A stretch of 8,556 nucleotides of DNA, from positions 1-8,556 of the forward strand of contig JAUIFW010000043.1 in the NCBI GenBank assembly GCA_030430105.1, read 5' to 3'. Positions 1 to 6,287 of the stretch are shown piece by piece. The position numbers were made by a program, and so were the translations under genes. This DNA comes from a bacterium. Its GTDB lineage: Bacteria; Patescibacteria; Gracilibacteria; 1-14-2-50-48-13. The notes under the pieces were generated by a model, which had not been told where the DNA came from, did not search any database, and saw nothing but the letters and a program-made list of their open reading frames with translations. Within the stretch, counting starts at the first letter, position 1. Every line of letters starts with the position of its first letter.

Positions 1-1111
1 CTTCCTCTACCTTTGCCTCATACCCCTCTGGAAGCAACTCTATATGCACTTCAAACTGTATTTCGTCTCGGATCGCATTGTCCCCTAGATTATCGAAATG
101 TCCCTCAGAGCCGTAAAGTACATTCCACTCTGTTCTATCTATGGTAAAGGTACTATCCGCTACCAGGCGGCCATCGTCGTTTGCTACTACTTCAGCCTCA
201 AGCGAGATGCGCTTCGTAATACCTTTGATCGTAAGATTTCCTACCATTGCAAAGGTTCCTTCTTCCCCTAGTTCTTCTACTTCTATGAGCTCAAGGGATG
301 CAGTGGGATACTCCTCGGTATTGAAGAAATCCTCGCTTCGAAGATGCTTTTCCAAGGTTTCCTTCATCTGTCCTTCTAGATCCTCATCGGTGATCCCCGT
401 GAGATCGATCTCGAACCTGGCTGTCTCAAGAGACCGCTTCTCTGTACTAAGTGTCGCCACCCCCTTGGTGATGGGCACTGTTCCCGTATGACTCTTTGCA
501 ACGGACCGGCCAAGCCACGATACCTTCGAATTTTCTACATCCACAGTGTACTCTTGAGCCTGTGCCCCGAGTACGCTCCCCTTGTCATCTTTGGTAAATA
601 CATACATCGGTGCCACGTATGACCTCGATGCTACTGCTGGAATACTATCATCCTCACGCTGCTGGAAGCTCAAGGTGATTACATCCCCTGGTGTGATGAG
701 ATACTCATCAAAGGAAACCACCTCTCGCTCCCCAACCCACATACGGAATTTACCTGGCTCCCCATTACAGATATCACCATTACAGGTTTCTCCGAAACAG
801 GTTCCATCAAAGGCTATCCCTAGATCCTCAAAGAAGTCCCCGAAGGTTTGGGATGTTCGAGGTGGAACAATATCTCCGGTTACTGTTTCCTTTGCATAGG
901 CGTATTCGTTCTCACAGATTTCAATCGCCACATCGGCAAAGAACGGGTCAGGACAATTGTTTTGTCCACACGAGAGTACGCTTGATGTCCCGAGATCCTC
1001 GGAAAGGAAGAGATAGTACCAGACTCCACCAGCGACAATAGCTAGGACGAGGAGTATAAAGAATACCTTGGTAACAATGGAAGTTTTTGGAGAAAGTGGA
1101 TTGGCGGCCAT
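1..1111 (-). CDS. Membrane-anchored YceI-domain protein with Cys-rich N-terminal region (3' end outside window)
   Basis: An open frame of 370 codons runs from the ATG at 1111 to the left edge with no stop. Residues about 13-35 are a hydrophobic segment after a short basic start, an uncleaved membrane anchor or signal anchor, so the rest is probably outside the cytoplasm. Residues about 42-180 hold six cysteines (48, 53, 66, 105, 110, 115) and a stretch reading FRMWVGEREV then YLITPGDVITLSF, which resembles small beta-rich domains I associate with CPR exported proteins (from memory). Residues about 186-361 match the YceI family: VSWLGRSVAKSHTGT, KHLRSEDFFNTEEYPTAS, GNLTIKGITKRISL and FTIDRTEWNVLYG. 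YceI domains are lipocalin-like barrels that bind isoprenoid or amphiphilic ligands. It follows tkt after 59 bp on the same strand. No SD is visible. The C-terminus beyond residue 370 is unseen. Confidence 0.88.
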   Translation of the reverse strand, partial: MAANPLSPKTSIVTKVFFILLVLAIVAGGVWYYLFLSEDLGTSSVLSCGQNNCPDPFFADVAIEICENEYAYAKETVTGDIVPPRTSQTFGDFFEDLGIAFDGTCFGETCNGDICNGEPGKFRMWVGEREVVSFDEYLITPGDVITLSFQQREDDSIPAVASRSYVAPMYVFTKDDKGSVLGAQAQEYTVDVENSKVSWLGRSVAKSHTGTVPITKGVATLSTEKRSLETARFEIDLTGITDEDLEGQMKETLEKHLRSEDFFNTEEYPTASLELIEVEELGEEGTFAMVGNLTIKGITKRISLEAEVVANDDGRLVADSTFTIDRTEWNVLYGSEGHFDNLGDNAIRDEIQFEVHIELLPEGYEAKVEE

Positions 1112-1123
1112 GCATGGTCGTAA

Positions 1124-1152
1124 AGTATAAAGATGCGACGTTTCCCTGTCGC
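1124..1152 (-). promoter_or_regulatory. Possible promoter of the YceI-domain gene
   Basis: On the minus strand TATACT (1129-1124) lies 17 bp from GCGACA (1152-1147), a 4/6 match to the -35 consensus. The predicted start point, near 1117, is only about five bases before the ATG, so the mRNA would be nearly leaderless, which fits the missing SD. A 5-bp inverted repeat (GCGAC/GTCGC, 1135-1139 and 1148-1152) overlaps the spacer and -35. It lacks a following T-run and is not a convincing tkt terminator, so readthrough from tkt is also possible. Confidence 0.4.
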
Positions 1153-1170
1153 TGATGTATTCCTTTGTTG

Positions 1171-3063
1171 TTATTGTGCAAGTACTGTACACACTTTTTT
1201 CGCTATACCAATGCTATCTATACCGACATGATGATAGAGGTCTTCGGCAGTGCCAGAAAGCTGGTAGGCATCTACCCCCAGGGCGTGAAACTTAGAAACA
1301 CTGATACCCTGATCCAGGAGGTACCTCGGCAAGGTGCTGCCCAGACCGTTTCTCGTATTGTGGTCTTCTACAGTGAGGATGAGCTCTTTGAAGGCTAGAT
1401 GTTCTGCGAGTTCCCTATCGAACTCTTTGATGGAACTCACTGCTATCACAGCAGTGGAGATCCCATCTTGCTCGAGGAGTTCTTTGGCACCCAGTGCTTC
1501 TACGACACATGCTCCTGTCGCTACGAGAGCCACCATGGATCCTGGACGGATCAAATCTGTTCGCCCATAGTAGTAGGAATAGTGCTCATCGTAGAACACT
1601 CCCCCCTCTTCCTTTTCAATGACTGGGAACTTGTGGCGCCCCATACGTATATACGTATTGCCATAGTGCCCCGCGGCGAATCTGATCATATGATCCGTTT
1701 GGTTTGCATCTGAGGGTTCCATCACAAGTGTATCCAGGAGTCCTAGCATCGACCCCATATCGTCTATGGCTTGATGTGTCGGACCATCCTCTCCTACGGA
1801 GAGTCCACAGTGGGTAGCCACCATGTTGACATTTGTCCCATTGATATCATTTACCCGTGCTTGATCCTTTGCCCTTGAGGTCATGAAGGCCCCGAAGGTT
1901 GATACAAAAGGAGTAAAGCCATACAGGGAAAGTCCTCCAGCGCTCGATACTAACTGTTGTTCCGCTATCCCTACCTCAATATGTTGCTCAGGGAGCTCAT
2001 TTGCCACACCCTGCGTCTTTACTGACCCACGTAAGTCTGCAGTCATGGCTATCACGTGCTTGTTGCGCTTCGCCAAATCCAAGAGCGCATACCCGTATGC
2101 CGACCTACAATCCGTGATGGTACCTGCTTCCAAGATATGTGGTTTCCCGATCTTGAGCTTTGTTTTTGCGAGAAGTGCAGGCTGCTTTTGCTTCTTTGGC
2201 TTCCACTTAATCTGTTTTTTCCAACTGGTGATAACTGCTTCTTCCTTTTTTGATAGTGCTAGTTCCGCAAGCGCCGTATCTGCATCCTCAGGCTTGGGTG
2301 CTTTTCCGTGCCATGTGGCTTTTAGAGCTTTTCCATCCTTTTCCATAAAGCTTACCCCCTTGCCCATCACTGTGTGGCAAAGGATAAGCATCGGCATGGT
2401 TTCTTCCTGCTTTTGGAAATACTCCAGTTGGTTACGAAGATCTGCGACATCATGTCCGTCAGCCTCCACGACCTTCCATCCCGCTGCACGGAAACTCAGC
2501 TTGATGTTTACAGGCATGATATCCTTCAAACTTCCTGACAACTGGACTTGATTGTAATCAACTAGTACACAAAAATTGTTCAACTTTTCTGTAGCAGCCA
2601 TATGCATTGCCTCATGCACGATTCCCTCTTGGAACTCCCCATCACCCATGAGGCAATACACATTGCCTTCCTTCTTTTTCTTTGCCGCCAAGGCAAAGCC
2701 AGTAGCAGCACTGAGCCCGATCCCTAGCGGTCCTGTCCCGTACCATACACCAGGCACATGCCTGGTTACATGTCCCTCATACTTGGATCCAAGCTGCCTA
2801 AAGGTCTCTACAAACTCCTTCTCTTTTGCGTAGCCAGCCGTCGCTAGCGCCGCATATACACCTGGTGAAATATGTCCGTTTGAAATGATGAAAGGCTCTC
2901 CTGTTTTAGAGAGTACAGTGCCGTATAGCGTGGCTAAGATATCTGCACTCGATAAGGAGCCACCTGGGTGCCCGCTTTGTGACTGTTTCAAGGCTTTGAT
3001 GGAGAGTAGCCGAATACGCTTGGCTATGGCCTCCAGGGTCGAGTTTGCTGGTTTACTTGCCAT
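1171..3063 (-). CDS. tkt: Transketolase, single-chain (human-type length)
   Basis: Thiamine-diphosphate enzyme moving two-carbon ketol units between sugar phosphates in the cytoplasm (xylulose-5-P with ribose-5-P or erythrose-4-P). The 630 residues contain all three domains. GHPGG is at 31-35 and SNGHISPGVYAA at 61-72; the TPP/metal motif GDGE starts at 140 and ends with Asn171. The pyrimidine-binding domain from about 310 has the catalytic Glu368 in GIAEQQ and GPTHQ at 427-431; the C-terminal domain follows from about 490. The length is near that of animal and archaeal-type transketolases rather than the roughly 660 residues of E. coli TktA. A basic linker (about 282-308, many Lys) joins the first two domains. 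The start overlaps the pgi stop by 11 bp, implying co-transcription and probably coupled translation; the only SD-like bases are GTAGGT just upstream. Ends with TAA. A DXS or transketolase-like paralogue is unlikely given full motif conservation. Confidence 0.95.
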   Translation of the reverse strand: MASKPANSTLEAIAKRIRLLSIKALKQSQSGHPGGSLSSADILATLYGTVLSKTGEPFIISNGHISPGVYAALATAGYAKEKEFVETFRQLGSKYEGHVTRHVPGVWYGTGPLGIGLSAATGFALAAKKKKEGNVYCLMGDGEFQEGIVHEAMHMAATEKLNNFCVLVDYNQVQLSGSLKDIMPVNIKLSFRAAGWKVVEADGHDVADLRNQLEYFQKQEETMPMLILCHTVMGKGVSFMEKDGKALKATWHGKAPKPEDADTALAELALSKKEEAVITSWKKQIKWKPKKQKQPALLAKTKLKIGKPHILEAGTITDCRSAYGYALLDLAKRNKHVIAMTADLRGSVKTQGVANELPEQHIEVGIAEQQLVSSAGGLSLYGFTPFVSTFGAFMTSRAKDQARVNDINGTNVNMVATHCGLSVGEDGPTHQAIDDMGSMLGLLDTLVMEPSDANQTDHMIRFAAGHYGNTYIRMGRHKFPVIEKEEGGVFYDEHYSYYYGRTDLIRPGSMVALVATGACVVEALGAKELLEQDGISTAVIAVSSIKEFDRELAEHLAFKELILTVEDHNTRNGLGSTLPRYLLDQGISVSKFHALGVDAYQLSGTAEDLYHHVGIDSIGIAKKVCTVLAQ

Positions 3064-4366
3064 GACCTACTTGGGTTAGAATAGCTTTTGTAATCTCCTT
3101 TGATCGTTCCACTCCTGGTTGGTCGAAGGCATTGATTTTGAAATACTCTCCGAGGAATGCAGTGGCTCCCTCAAAGAGGAAGAAGAGTCCCCCAAGTGTT
3201 CGCTCTGAAAGTCCTGGTATATCGATACTTATGCTTGGAAGTCCCGTTTCTGAAAGGGACTCCATGGTACCAAACTTTTCTGTCTTGAGGAGTTCCTCAA
3301 AGGACACATCCTTCAGGTAGGACACCTCCTTGCGTTTTTCATGCAGCATTGGAATTGGGAGCTCTGGCCCCATATCATCCACCTCCATAAAGAGGAAGAG
3401 CTTATCCTTTGGCCCCTCCTTAAAGAGCTGCAGTTGACTATGCTGGTCTGTTGCTCCCATAGCTGTTACAGGTGTTGGCCCCACATGGACCTTACGCCCA
3501 CGTCTCGTACGTGCCTTTCCGATACTTTCTGCGAGCAGCTGTGCATACCAATCCCCAAGAGTGCGAAGCTTGCTTGCATAAGGAAAGAGCACGTGCTGCG
3601 TTTTCCCCCGCTTGTAGGCGAGGTACTGCAGTGTTGCTAGCTGAAATGGGAGATTTTGATACACATCCTTACTCAGGTATCGGTCTCGCATTTCTCTTGC
3701 ACCGTCTAGTAGTGAAGCAATATCAAACCCAAGCAATGCAGCAGGTAAAAGGCCTACAGGGCTTAGTACGGAAAACCTCCCACCAATATTTTCAGGCACC
3801 GCAAACGCAGGAATCTTTTCTTTGGTGGCTATAGCTCGAAGCATCCCCTTCTTTGGATCCGTGATAAAGACCATATGTTTATTGACGGGAAGCTTTGCTT
3901 CTTCCAGAGATTTACGAAAGAACATGTATTGAGAAAGTGTTTCCGCTGTGCCTCCTGACTTCGTGACCACCAGAAATAGGGTTGCTTTCAAATCAACCAC
4001 ATCCAGCACATCCCGGATTAGAAATGGATCCACATTGTCGAGCACATGAAAACTTGGTCGCTTGGTACGCCTGCGCTCATTGGCAAAGCTGTGCCCGAGG
4101 GTATCGGCGATGGTCCTTGGTCCGAGTGCACTTCCTCCAATTCCAAGTAGTACTATATGCTTATACTTTCCCTCTACTTTTTTTGCGAAACGAGAAAGCT
4201 CCTTGATCATAGATGTATCATCTACAATATCAGCAAACCCTTGCTCCCATGTATCAATGCGCTTTAGAAACTTATGGATTTTGGATTCATACCGCATCAC
4301 CACTTGCTCACTTAGTTTGTGGGACCGAACAGAATTGTTGAGAAAGGAATAGTCGAAGGAAAACAT
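3053..4366 (-). CDS. pgi: Glucose-6-phosphate isomerase
   Basis: Interconverts glucose-6-P and fructose-6-P in the cytoplasm. The 437 residues match the short bacterial form (Bacillus type, about 450) rather than the 550-residue E. coli type. Visible motifs: GIGGSALGP at 75-83, the sugar-phosphate-binding TKSGGTAET at 135-143, PGI signature 1 around GGRFSVLSPVG at 195-205, and FDQPGVE..K near the end, close to signature 2. Likely catalytic residues are Glu280 (LLAESIGK), His309 (TDQHSQLQ) and Lys423, all in the family positions. The ATG at 4366 is used because it gives a normal N-terminus; another ATG at 4370 is out of frame. No SD precedes it (TTCATATATGT). It is first in a unit with tkt, overlapping it by 11 bp, and supplies fructose-6-P to Tkt and Tal. 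Ends with TAA. Confidence 0.95.
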   Translation of the reverse strand: MFSFDYSFLNNSVRSHKLSEQVVMRYESKIHKFLKRIDTWEQGFADIVDDTSMIKELSRFAKKVEGKYKHIVLLGIGGSALGPRTIADTLGHSFANERRRTKRPSFHVLDNVDPFLIRDVLDVVDLKATLFLVVTKSGGTAETLSQYMFFRKSLEEAKLPVNKHMVFITDPKKGMLRAIATKEKIPAFAVPENIGGRFSVLSPVGLLPAALLGFDIASLLDGAREMRDRYLSKDVYQNLPFQLATLQYLAYKRGKTQHVLFPYASKLRTLGDWYAQLLAESIGKARTRRGRKVHVGPTPVTAMGATDQHSQLQLFKEGPKDKLFLFMEVDDMGPELPIPMLHEKRKEVSYLKDVSFEELLKTEKFGTMESLSETGLPSISIDIPGLSERTLGGLFFLFEGATAFLGEYFKINAFDQPGVERSKEITKAILTQVGHGK

Positions 4367-4390
4367 ACATATATGAAAATCTGTAGGGAT

Positions 4391-4418
4391 ATTTTATCCC
4401 CTTTCAGCTATGCTTCAA
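4391..4418 (-). promoter_or_regulatory. Probable promoter of pgi-tkt
   Basis: Minus strand: TTGAAG (4418-4413), 16-bp spacer, TAAAAT (4396-4391). The predicted start near 4384 leaves a leader of about 18 nt. The -10 lies inside an inverted repeat GGGATA-TTT-TATCCC (4386-4400), a possible operator. It sits just downstream of the tal terminator, so pgi-tkt can be expressed independently of tal. Confidence 0.6.
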
Positions 4419-4433
4419 CGAAGTGAACGTGAC

Positions 4434-4462
4434 AAAAAAGCCATGCGCTTGTACGCATGGCT
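4434..4462 (-). terminator. Intrinsic terminator of tal
   Basis: Minus-strand RNA forms a 9-bp stem AGCCATGCG/CGCATGGCT with a 6-nt loop, followed by a run of six T (4439-4434, the first T being the last stem base). It begins 8 bp after the tal stop. The opposite strand lacks a comparable T-run after the stem, so it works for minus-strand transcription. Confidence 0.9.
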
Positions 4463-4470
4463 CGACGCTC

Positions 4471-5115
4471 TTATTTGTTTGCTGCTTCCCAATCGGAAAG
4501 GAACTTCTCAAGCCCTTTCACCGTCAGTGGGTGCTGCATCATTTTCTCCAGGACCTTTGCTGGCATCGTGATCACATGTGCCCCTAGCTTGGCAGCTTCC
4601 ACAACATGTCTGGGATGACGAACGCTTGCCACCAACACCTTGGTCTCGAACTCATAGTGCTCAAACATCTGCATGATTTCCTCGATCAACCCCATCCCAT
4701 CTTCTGAGATATCATCGAGTCTACCGATAAAGGGACTGATGTATGTGGCTCCAGCCTTGGCCGCGAGCAGCGCCTGAGATGCGGAGAAAATGAGGGTCGT
4801 GTTTACTTTGATGCCTTCACTAGTGAGCGTCTTGATTGCGCGGAGGCCATTTTCAGTCATGGGAATTTTGACTACCACATTTTTGTGCCAGCTTGCATTT
4901 CTTCTCCCCTCTTCGAGCATACCCTCATAGTCCGTGGCGATTACCTCAGCTGAAATCGGTCCATCCACCACCTCTGCGATCTCCTTGATGCGTGCCTCCA
5001 TATCTACCCCCTCCTTTGCGAGGAGTGAAGGATTGGTCGTGACGCCGTCTACCATACCAAGAGATGCGAAGTGCTTGATGTCTTCTAGGTTTGCTGTGTC
5101 TAAGAAGAATTGCAT
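4471..5115 (-). CDS. tal: Transaldolase, short TalC/MipB-type
   Basis: Moves a dihydroxyacetone unit between sugar phosphates (sedoheptulose-7-P + glyceraldehyde-3-P to erythrose-4-P + fructose-6-P) in the non-oxidative pentose phosphate pathway. The 214 residues form one TIM barrel of the short TalC/FSA family. Visible: [13 protein letters not shown] at the start with Asp6, [14 protein letters not shown] at 23-36, the Schiff-base Lys83 in [26 protein letters not shown] at 105-123, SPFIGRLDD at 127-135, ASVRHPRHV at 163-171 and [15 protein letters not shown] at 195-209. These read almost like Bacillus TalC throughout, which favours transaldolase over fructose-6-P aldolase, though the two are hard to separate by motif. 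Stop TAA. No SD upstream (ATCACCCAATCCC). It forms its own unit with a terminator, upstream of pgi-tkt on the same strand. Confidence 0.93.
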   Translation of the reverse strand: MQFFLDTANLEDIKHFASLGMVDGVTTNPSLLAKEGVDMEARIKEIAEVVDGPISAEVIATDYEGMLEEGRRNASWHKNVVVKIPMTENGLRAIKTLTSEGIKVNTTLIFSASQALLAAKAGATYISPFIGRLDDISEDGMGLIEEIMQMFEHYEFETKVLVASVRHPRHVVEAAKLGAHVITMPAKVLEKMMQHPLTVKGLEKFLSDWEAANK

Positions 5116-5143
5116 GGGATTGGGTGATTTAAGTCTTCTTTTT

Positions 5144-5152
5144 AGTATACCA
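5144..5152 (-). promoter_or_regulatory. Extended -10 promoter of tal
   Basis: Minus strand reads TGG-TATACT (5152-5144), an extended -10 element. No good -35 is found at 16-18 bp; that position is taken by a 19-bp inverted repeat (5158-5176). The predicted start near 5137 gives a leader of about 21 nt with no SD. Confidence 0.5.
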
Positions 5153-5157
5153 TGGGG

Positions 5158-5176
5158 TGGGAGCCTTTGGCTCCCA
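5158..5176. repeat. Inverted repeat in the -35 region of tal
   Basis: TGGGAGCC-TTT-GGCTCCCA, perfect 8-bp arms around a 3-bp centre. It occupies the tal -35 position. On neither strand is it followed by a T-run, so it is not a terminator. An operator is the simplest reading; a structural relic is possible. Confidence 0.6.
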
Positions 5177-5216
5177 AATTAGTAGTTTTGCAATTAGTAG
5201 TTACTAATTATTAGTT
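5177..5216. repeat. AT-rich direct repeats with an internal palindrome
   Basis: AATTAGTAGTT occurs at 5177-5187 and again at 5192-5202, with a one-mismatch copy AATTATTAGTT at 5206-5216, spaced 15 and 14 bp. The second copy also forms a perfect palindrome AATTAGTA-GT-TACTAATT (5192-5209). The block lies between the terminator of the 264-residue gene and the tal promoter. Possible upstream regulator sites, an UP-like element or intergenic repeat; the sequence alone does not decide. Confidence 0.6.
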
Positions 5217-5263
5217 TATTTTTCTGTTTGAAGTTCGGTGCATAGGGCAGAATTTAGGCATAG

Positions 5264-5294
5264 AAAAAGCCCTGCCAGCTGGTTGCTGGCAGGG
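5264..5294 (-). terminator. Intrinsic terminator of the 264-residue protein gene
   Basis: Minus-strand RNA: perfect 10-bp GC-rich stem CCCTGCCAGC/GCTGGCAGGG, 5-nt loop, then C and five T. It starts 22 bp after the TAG stop at 5317 and closes this unit before the tal promoter. Confidence 0.92.
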
Positions 5295-5316
5295 GTGTTT
5301 GGGGCAATTAGGGAGA

Positions 5317-6111
5317 CTAGTGGGAATTCAAGGCTTCCTGAAGTTGTTTCAGTTGGTCTTGTGTAGCTGCCTTATGCATTTTTTTCAATTTATGCATTGC
5401 GGGCGTTTTGCTCGGCACCTTTGGGGCCTTGGGAGAAAAGGACTGGAGCCCTTTGAACTTCTCCTCAGAGGCGACCACCCGGGCCTTACGTTTGGCTTTG
5501 GCACCATTTTTGGATACTTTCACCGCAGGCTTAACGACTGTTACATCGCTTTCGCCCTTGGTTGCTTTCACCGCTGGCTTGACGACTTTCACGTCATTGC
5601 CATTTGCTGTTTCCACCAGATCATCTCGACCGACGCGCTTCGCAAACTCATGAAATTTCTTCTCGGAGTAGATACGTACTGCGATATGGTTGCCACGGTC
5701 CATAAACTGCGGATCCAGACAAACAAACAATGTCCGTTTGCCTCTATCTCCTCGCACCTGTATTTCCAAGGCATCGCTTGGCCGCAGTGAATACAAGCCT
5801 TTGCACCCTGGGAGCATCTGGCGAAATGCCGGTTTGGCTTTCAGCACATTGCTCCCTTCGAAGATGATAGTGACCATTTTATCTTCGGGATCAACTGCCT
5901 TTCCGTGAAGTATTTTCACCTCACGTACCTGCAGTTTCCCCCCCTGCTGCAACACTGCAGCGCCCGTAACCCGGATGTCGCCTTTCAGACGTGCATCTTT
6001 GATCATAAAATTTTGCTCATCATCCTGAATTGCATCCAGGATAGTGGCTTGAGGAAGGCTATACTTCCCTTTTTCATCAAACTTTACGGAAACCAGATTA
6101 GAGTTAGTCAT
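5317..6111 (-). CDS. Unrecognised protein with lysine-rich repetitive C-terminal tail
   Basis: 264 residues; I do not recognise the family. Residues 1-165 look like a folded, beta-rich domain with alternating charged and hydrophobic residues and two cysteines (103, 131). There is no signal peptide or membrane segment, so it is probably cytoplasmic. Residues 170-264 are low-complexity and lysine-rich, including two 16-residue copies of DVxVVKPAVKxxKxxx (173-188, 189-204) and several KAPK, PSK and KLKK motifs. Such tails are often nucleic-acid-binding, histone-H1-like; that is inference. The start is well supported by AAGGAG nine bases upstream, the only strong SD before a long gene in the window. 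It has its own near-consensus promoter, a structured leader with a short ORF, and a strong terminator, which suggests high and controlled expression. Ends with TAG. A DNA- or RNA-binding role with self-control through the leader is possible but unproven. Confidence 0.85.
   Translation of the reverse strand: MTNSNLVSVKFDEKGKYSLPQATILDAIQDDEQNFMIKDARLKGDIRVTGAAVLQQGGKLQVREVKILHGKAVDPEDKMVTIIFEGSNVLKAKPAFRQMLPGCKGLYSLRPSDALEIQVRGDRGKRTLFVCLDPQFMDRGNHIAVRIYSEKKFHEFAKRVGRDDLVETANGNDVKVVKPAVKATKGESDVTVVKPAVKVSKNGAKAKRKARVVASEEKFKGLQSFSPKAPKVPSKTPAMHKLKKMHKAATQDQLKQLQEALNSH
5500..5595 (-). repeat. Tandem 48-bp coding repeat in the lysine-rich tail
   Basis: Two adjacent 16-codon units encode DVKVVKPAVKATKGES and DVTVVKPAVKVSKNGA. 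The protein copies share 10 of 16 positions, including the block VVKPAVK, while the DNA has drifted at third positions. This indicates an old duplication kept by selection on the peptide rather than a recent slippage event. Confidence 0.85.
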
Positions 6112-6120
6112 TTTTCATGA

Positions 6121-6126
6121 CTCCTT
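6121..6126 (-). promoter_or_regulatory. Strong ribosome binding site of the 264-residue gene
   Basis: AAGGAG (6126-6121) lies 9 nt before the ATG at 6111. A nearer ATG (6118) is only 2 nt from the SD and opens a four-codon frame ending in TAA, so it is an unlikely start. The SD is perfectly complementary to CUCCUU (6163-6158) in the leader hairpin, which may matter for control. Confidence 0.8.
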
Positions 6127-6127
6127 T

Positions 6128-6220
6128 TCAATAATATATTTTCCCACTACATCGTAGAAGGAGGCCTGCACACGGCTGGGAGCTGGCTGAGGTTTGATGC
6201 TTGGCTCCGCGAGGAACCAT
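6128..6220 (-). CDS. Candidate 30-residue leader peptide
   Basis: ATG at 6220, TGA at 6130-6128, 30 codons. The SD is AGGAGGTGATC (6236-6226), an 11-base complement of the usual 16S rRNA 3' end; the AGGAGG core is 10 nt from the ATG. The peptide begins MVPRGAKHQ, has cysteines at 17 and 24, three consecutive Leu codons (CTC CTT CTA, residues 20-22) and ends GKIYY. Its stop lies directly before the SD of the 264-residue gene (16 nt from that ATG), so translation could be coupled. SD and ATG lie inside a strong hairpin, and codons 20-22 form part of the strand that pairs with its own SD region. It may be a true regulatory leader peptide, or a chance frame in a structured RNA. I know no matching peptide. 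Confidence 0.45.
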   Translation of the reverse strand: MVPRGAKHQTSASSQPCAGLLLRCSGKIYY

Positions 6221-6242
6221 GCACAGATCACCTCCTACGATG
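6150..6242 (-). ncRNA. Structured 5' leader element (candidate cis-regulatory RNA)
   Basis: As minus-strand RNA it folds as follows: 8 bp (6242-6235 with 6157-6150), a CUU bulge (6160-6158), 4 bp GAGG/CCUC (6234-6231 with 6164-6161), an internal loop, then 10 bp CUGUGCAUGG/CCGUGUGCAG (6226-6217 with 6175-6166, three G-U pairs), with a possible 5-bp apical stem GGAGC/GCUCC (6208-6204 with 6183-6179). On the plus strand the G-U pairs become A-C mismatches, so the fold is specific to the transcribed minus strand. It lies in the leader between promoter and start of the 264-residue gene and contains the SD and ATG of the candidate leader peptide. It does not match any riboswitch, SRP or 6S pattern that I know. 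Folding was done by eye. Confidence 0.6.
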
Positions 6243-6263
6243 TTCCCTAATTGCTAAAGATCG

Positions 6264-6287
6264 ATCGCCCACGTCAAACGTGACGAT
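6264..6287 (-). promoter_or_regulatory. Hairpin at the predicted 5' end of the leader
   Basis: AUCG (6287-6284) pairs with CGAU (6267-6264) and CACGU with ACGUG (6282-6278 with 6274-6270), with a UUG loop and a small 1x2 internal loop. It begins about where transcription should start (near 6286). A 5'-terminal hairpin can protect mRNA from decay, or may be part of a larger leader fold. Confidence 0.45.

Noticed and set aside
1135..1152. A terminator between tkt and the YceI gene.
   Set aside because: The stem is only 5 bp with an 8-nt loop and no T-run in the needed direction.
1883..2551. A 222-residue plus-strand ORF inside tkt.
   Set aside because: It is antisense to a well-conserved transketolase, with no motif or RBS.
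4471..5115. Fructose-6-phosphate aldolase instead of transaldolase.
   Set aside because: Overall motif agreement is with Bacillus-type TalC, and its neighbours Pgi and Tkt fit the pathway. Not fully excluded without an assay.
6226..6236. GATCACCTCCT on the plus strand looks like the 3' end of 16S rRNA.
   Set aside because: No other 16S sequence surrounds it. It is better read as the complement of a strong SD on the minus strand.
6150..6242. SRP (4.5S) RNA or a known riboswitch.
   Set aside because: The GGAAGGAAGCAGCC-like apical motif of SRP RNA is absent, and no conserved core of a riboswitch I know was found.
6197..6250. A 17-codon plus-strand ORF preceded by GAGG.
   Set aside because: The RNA fold and promoter evidence favour the minus strand, and the SD is weak.
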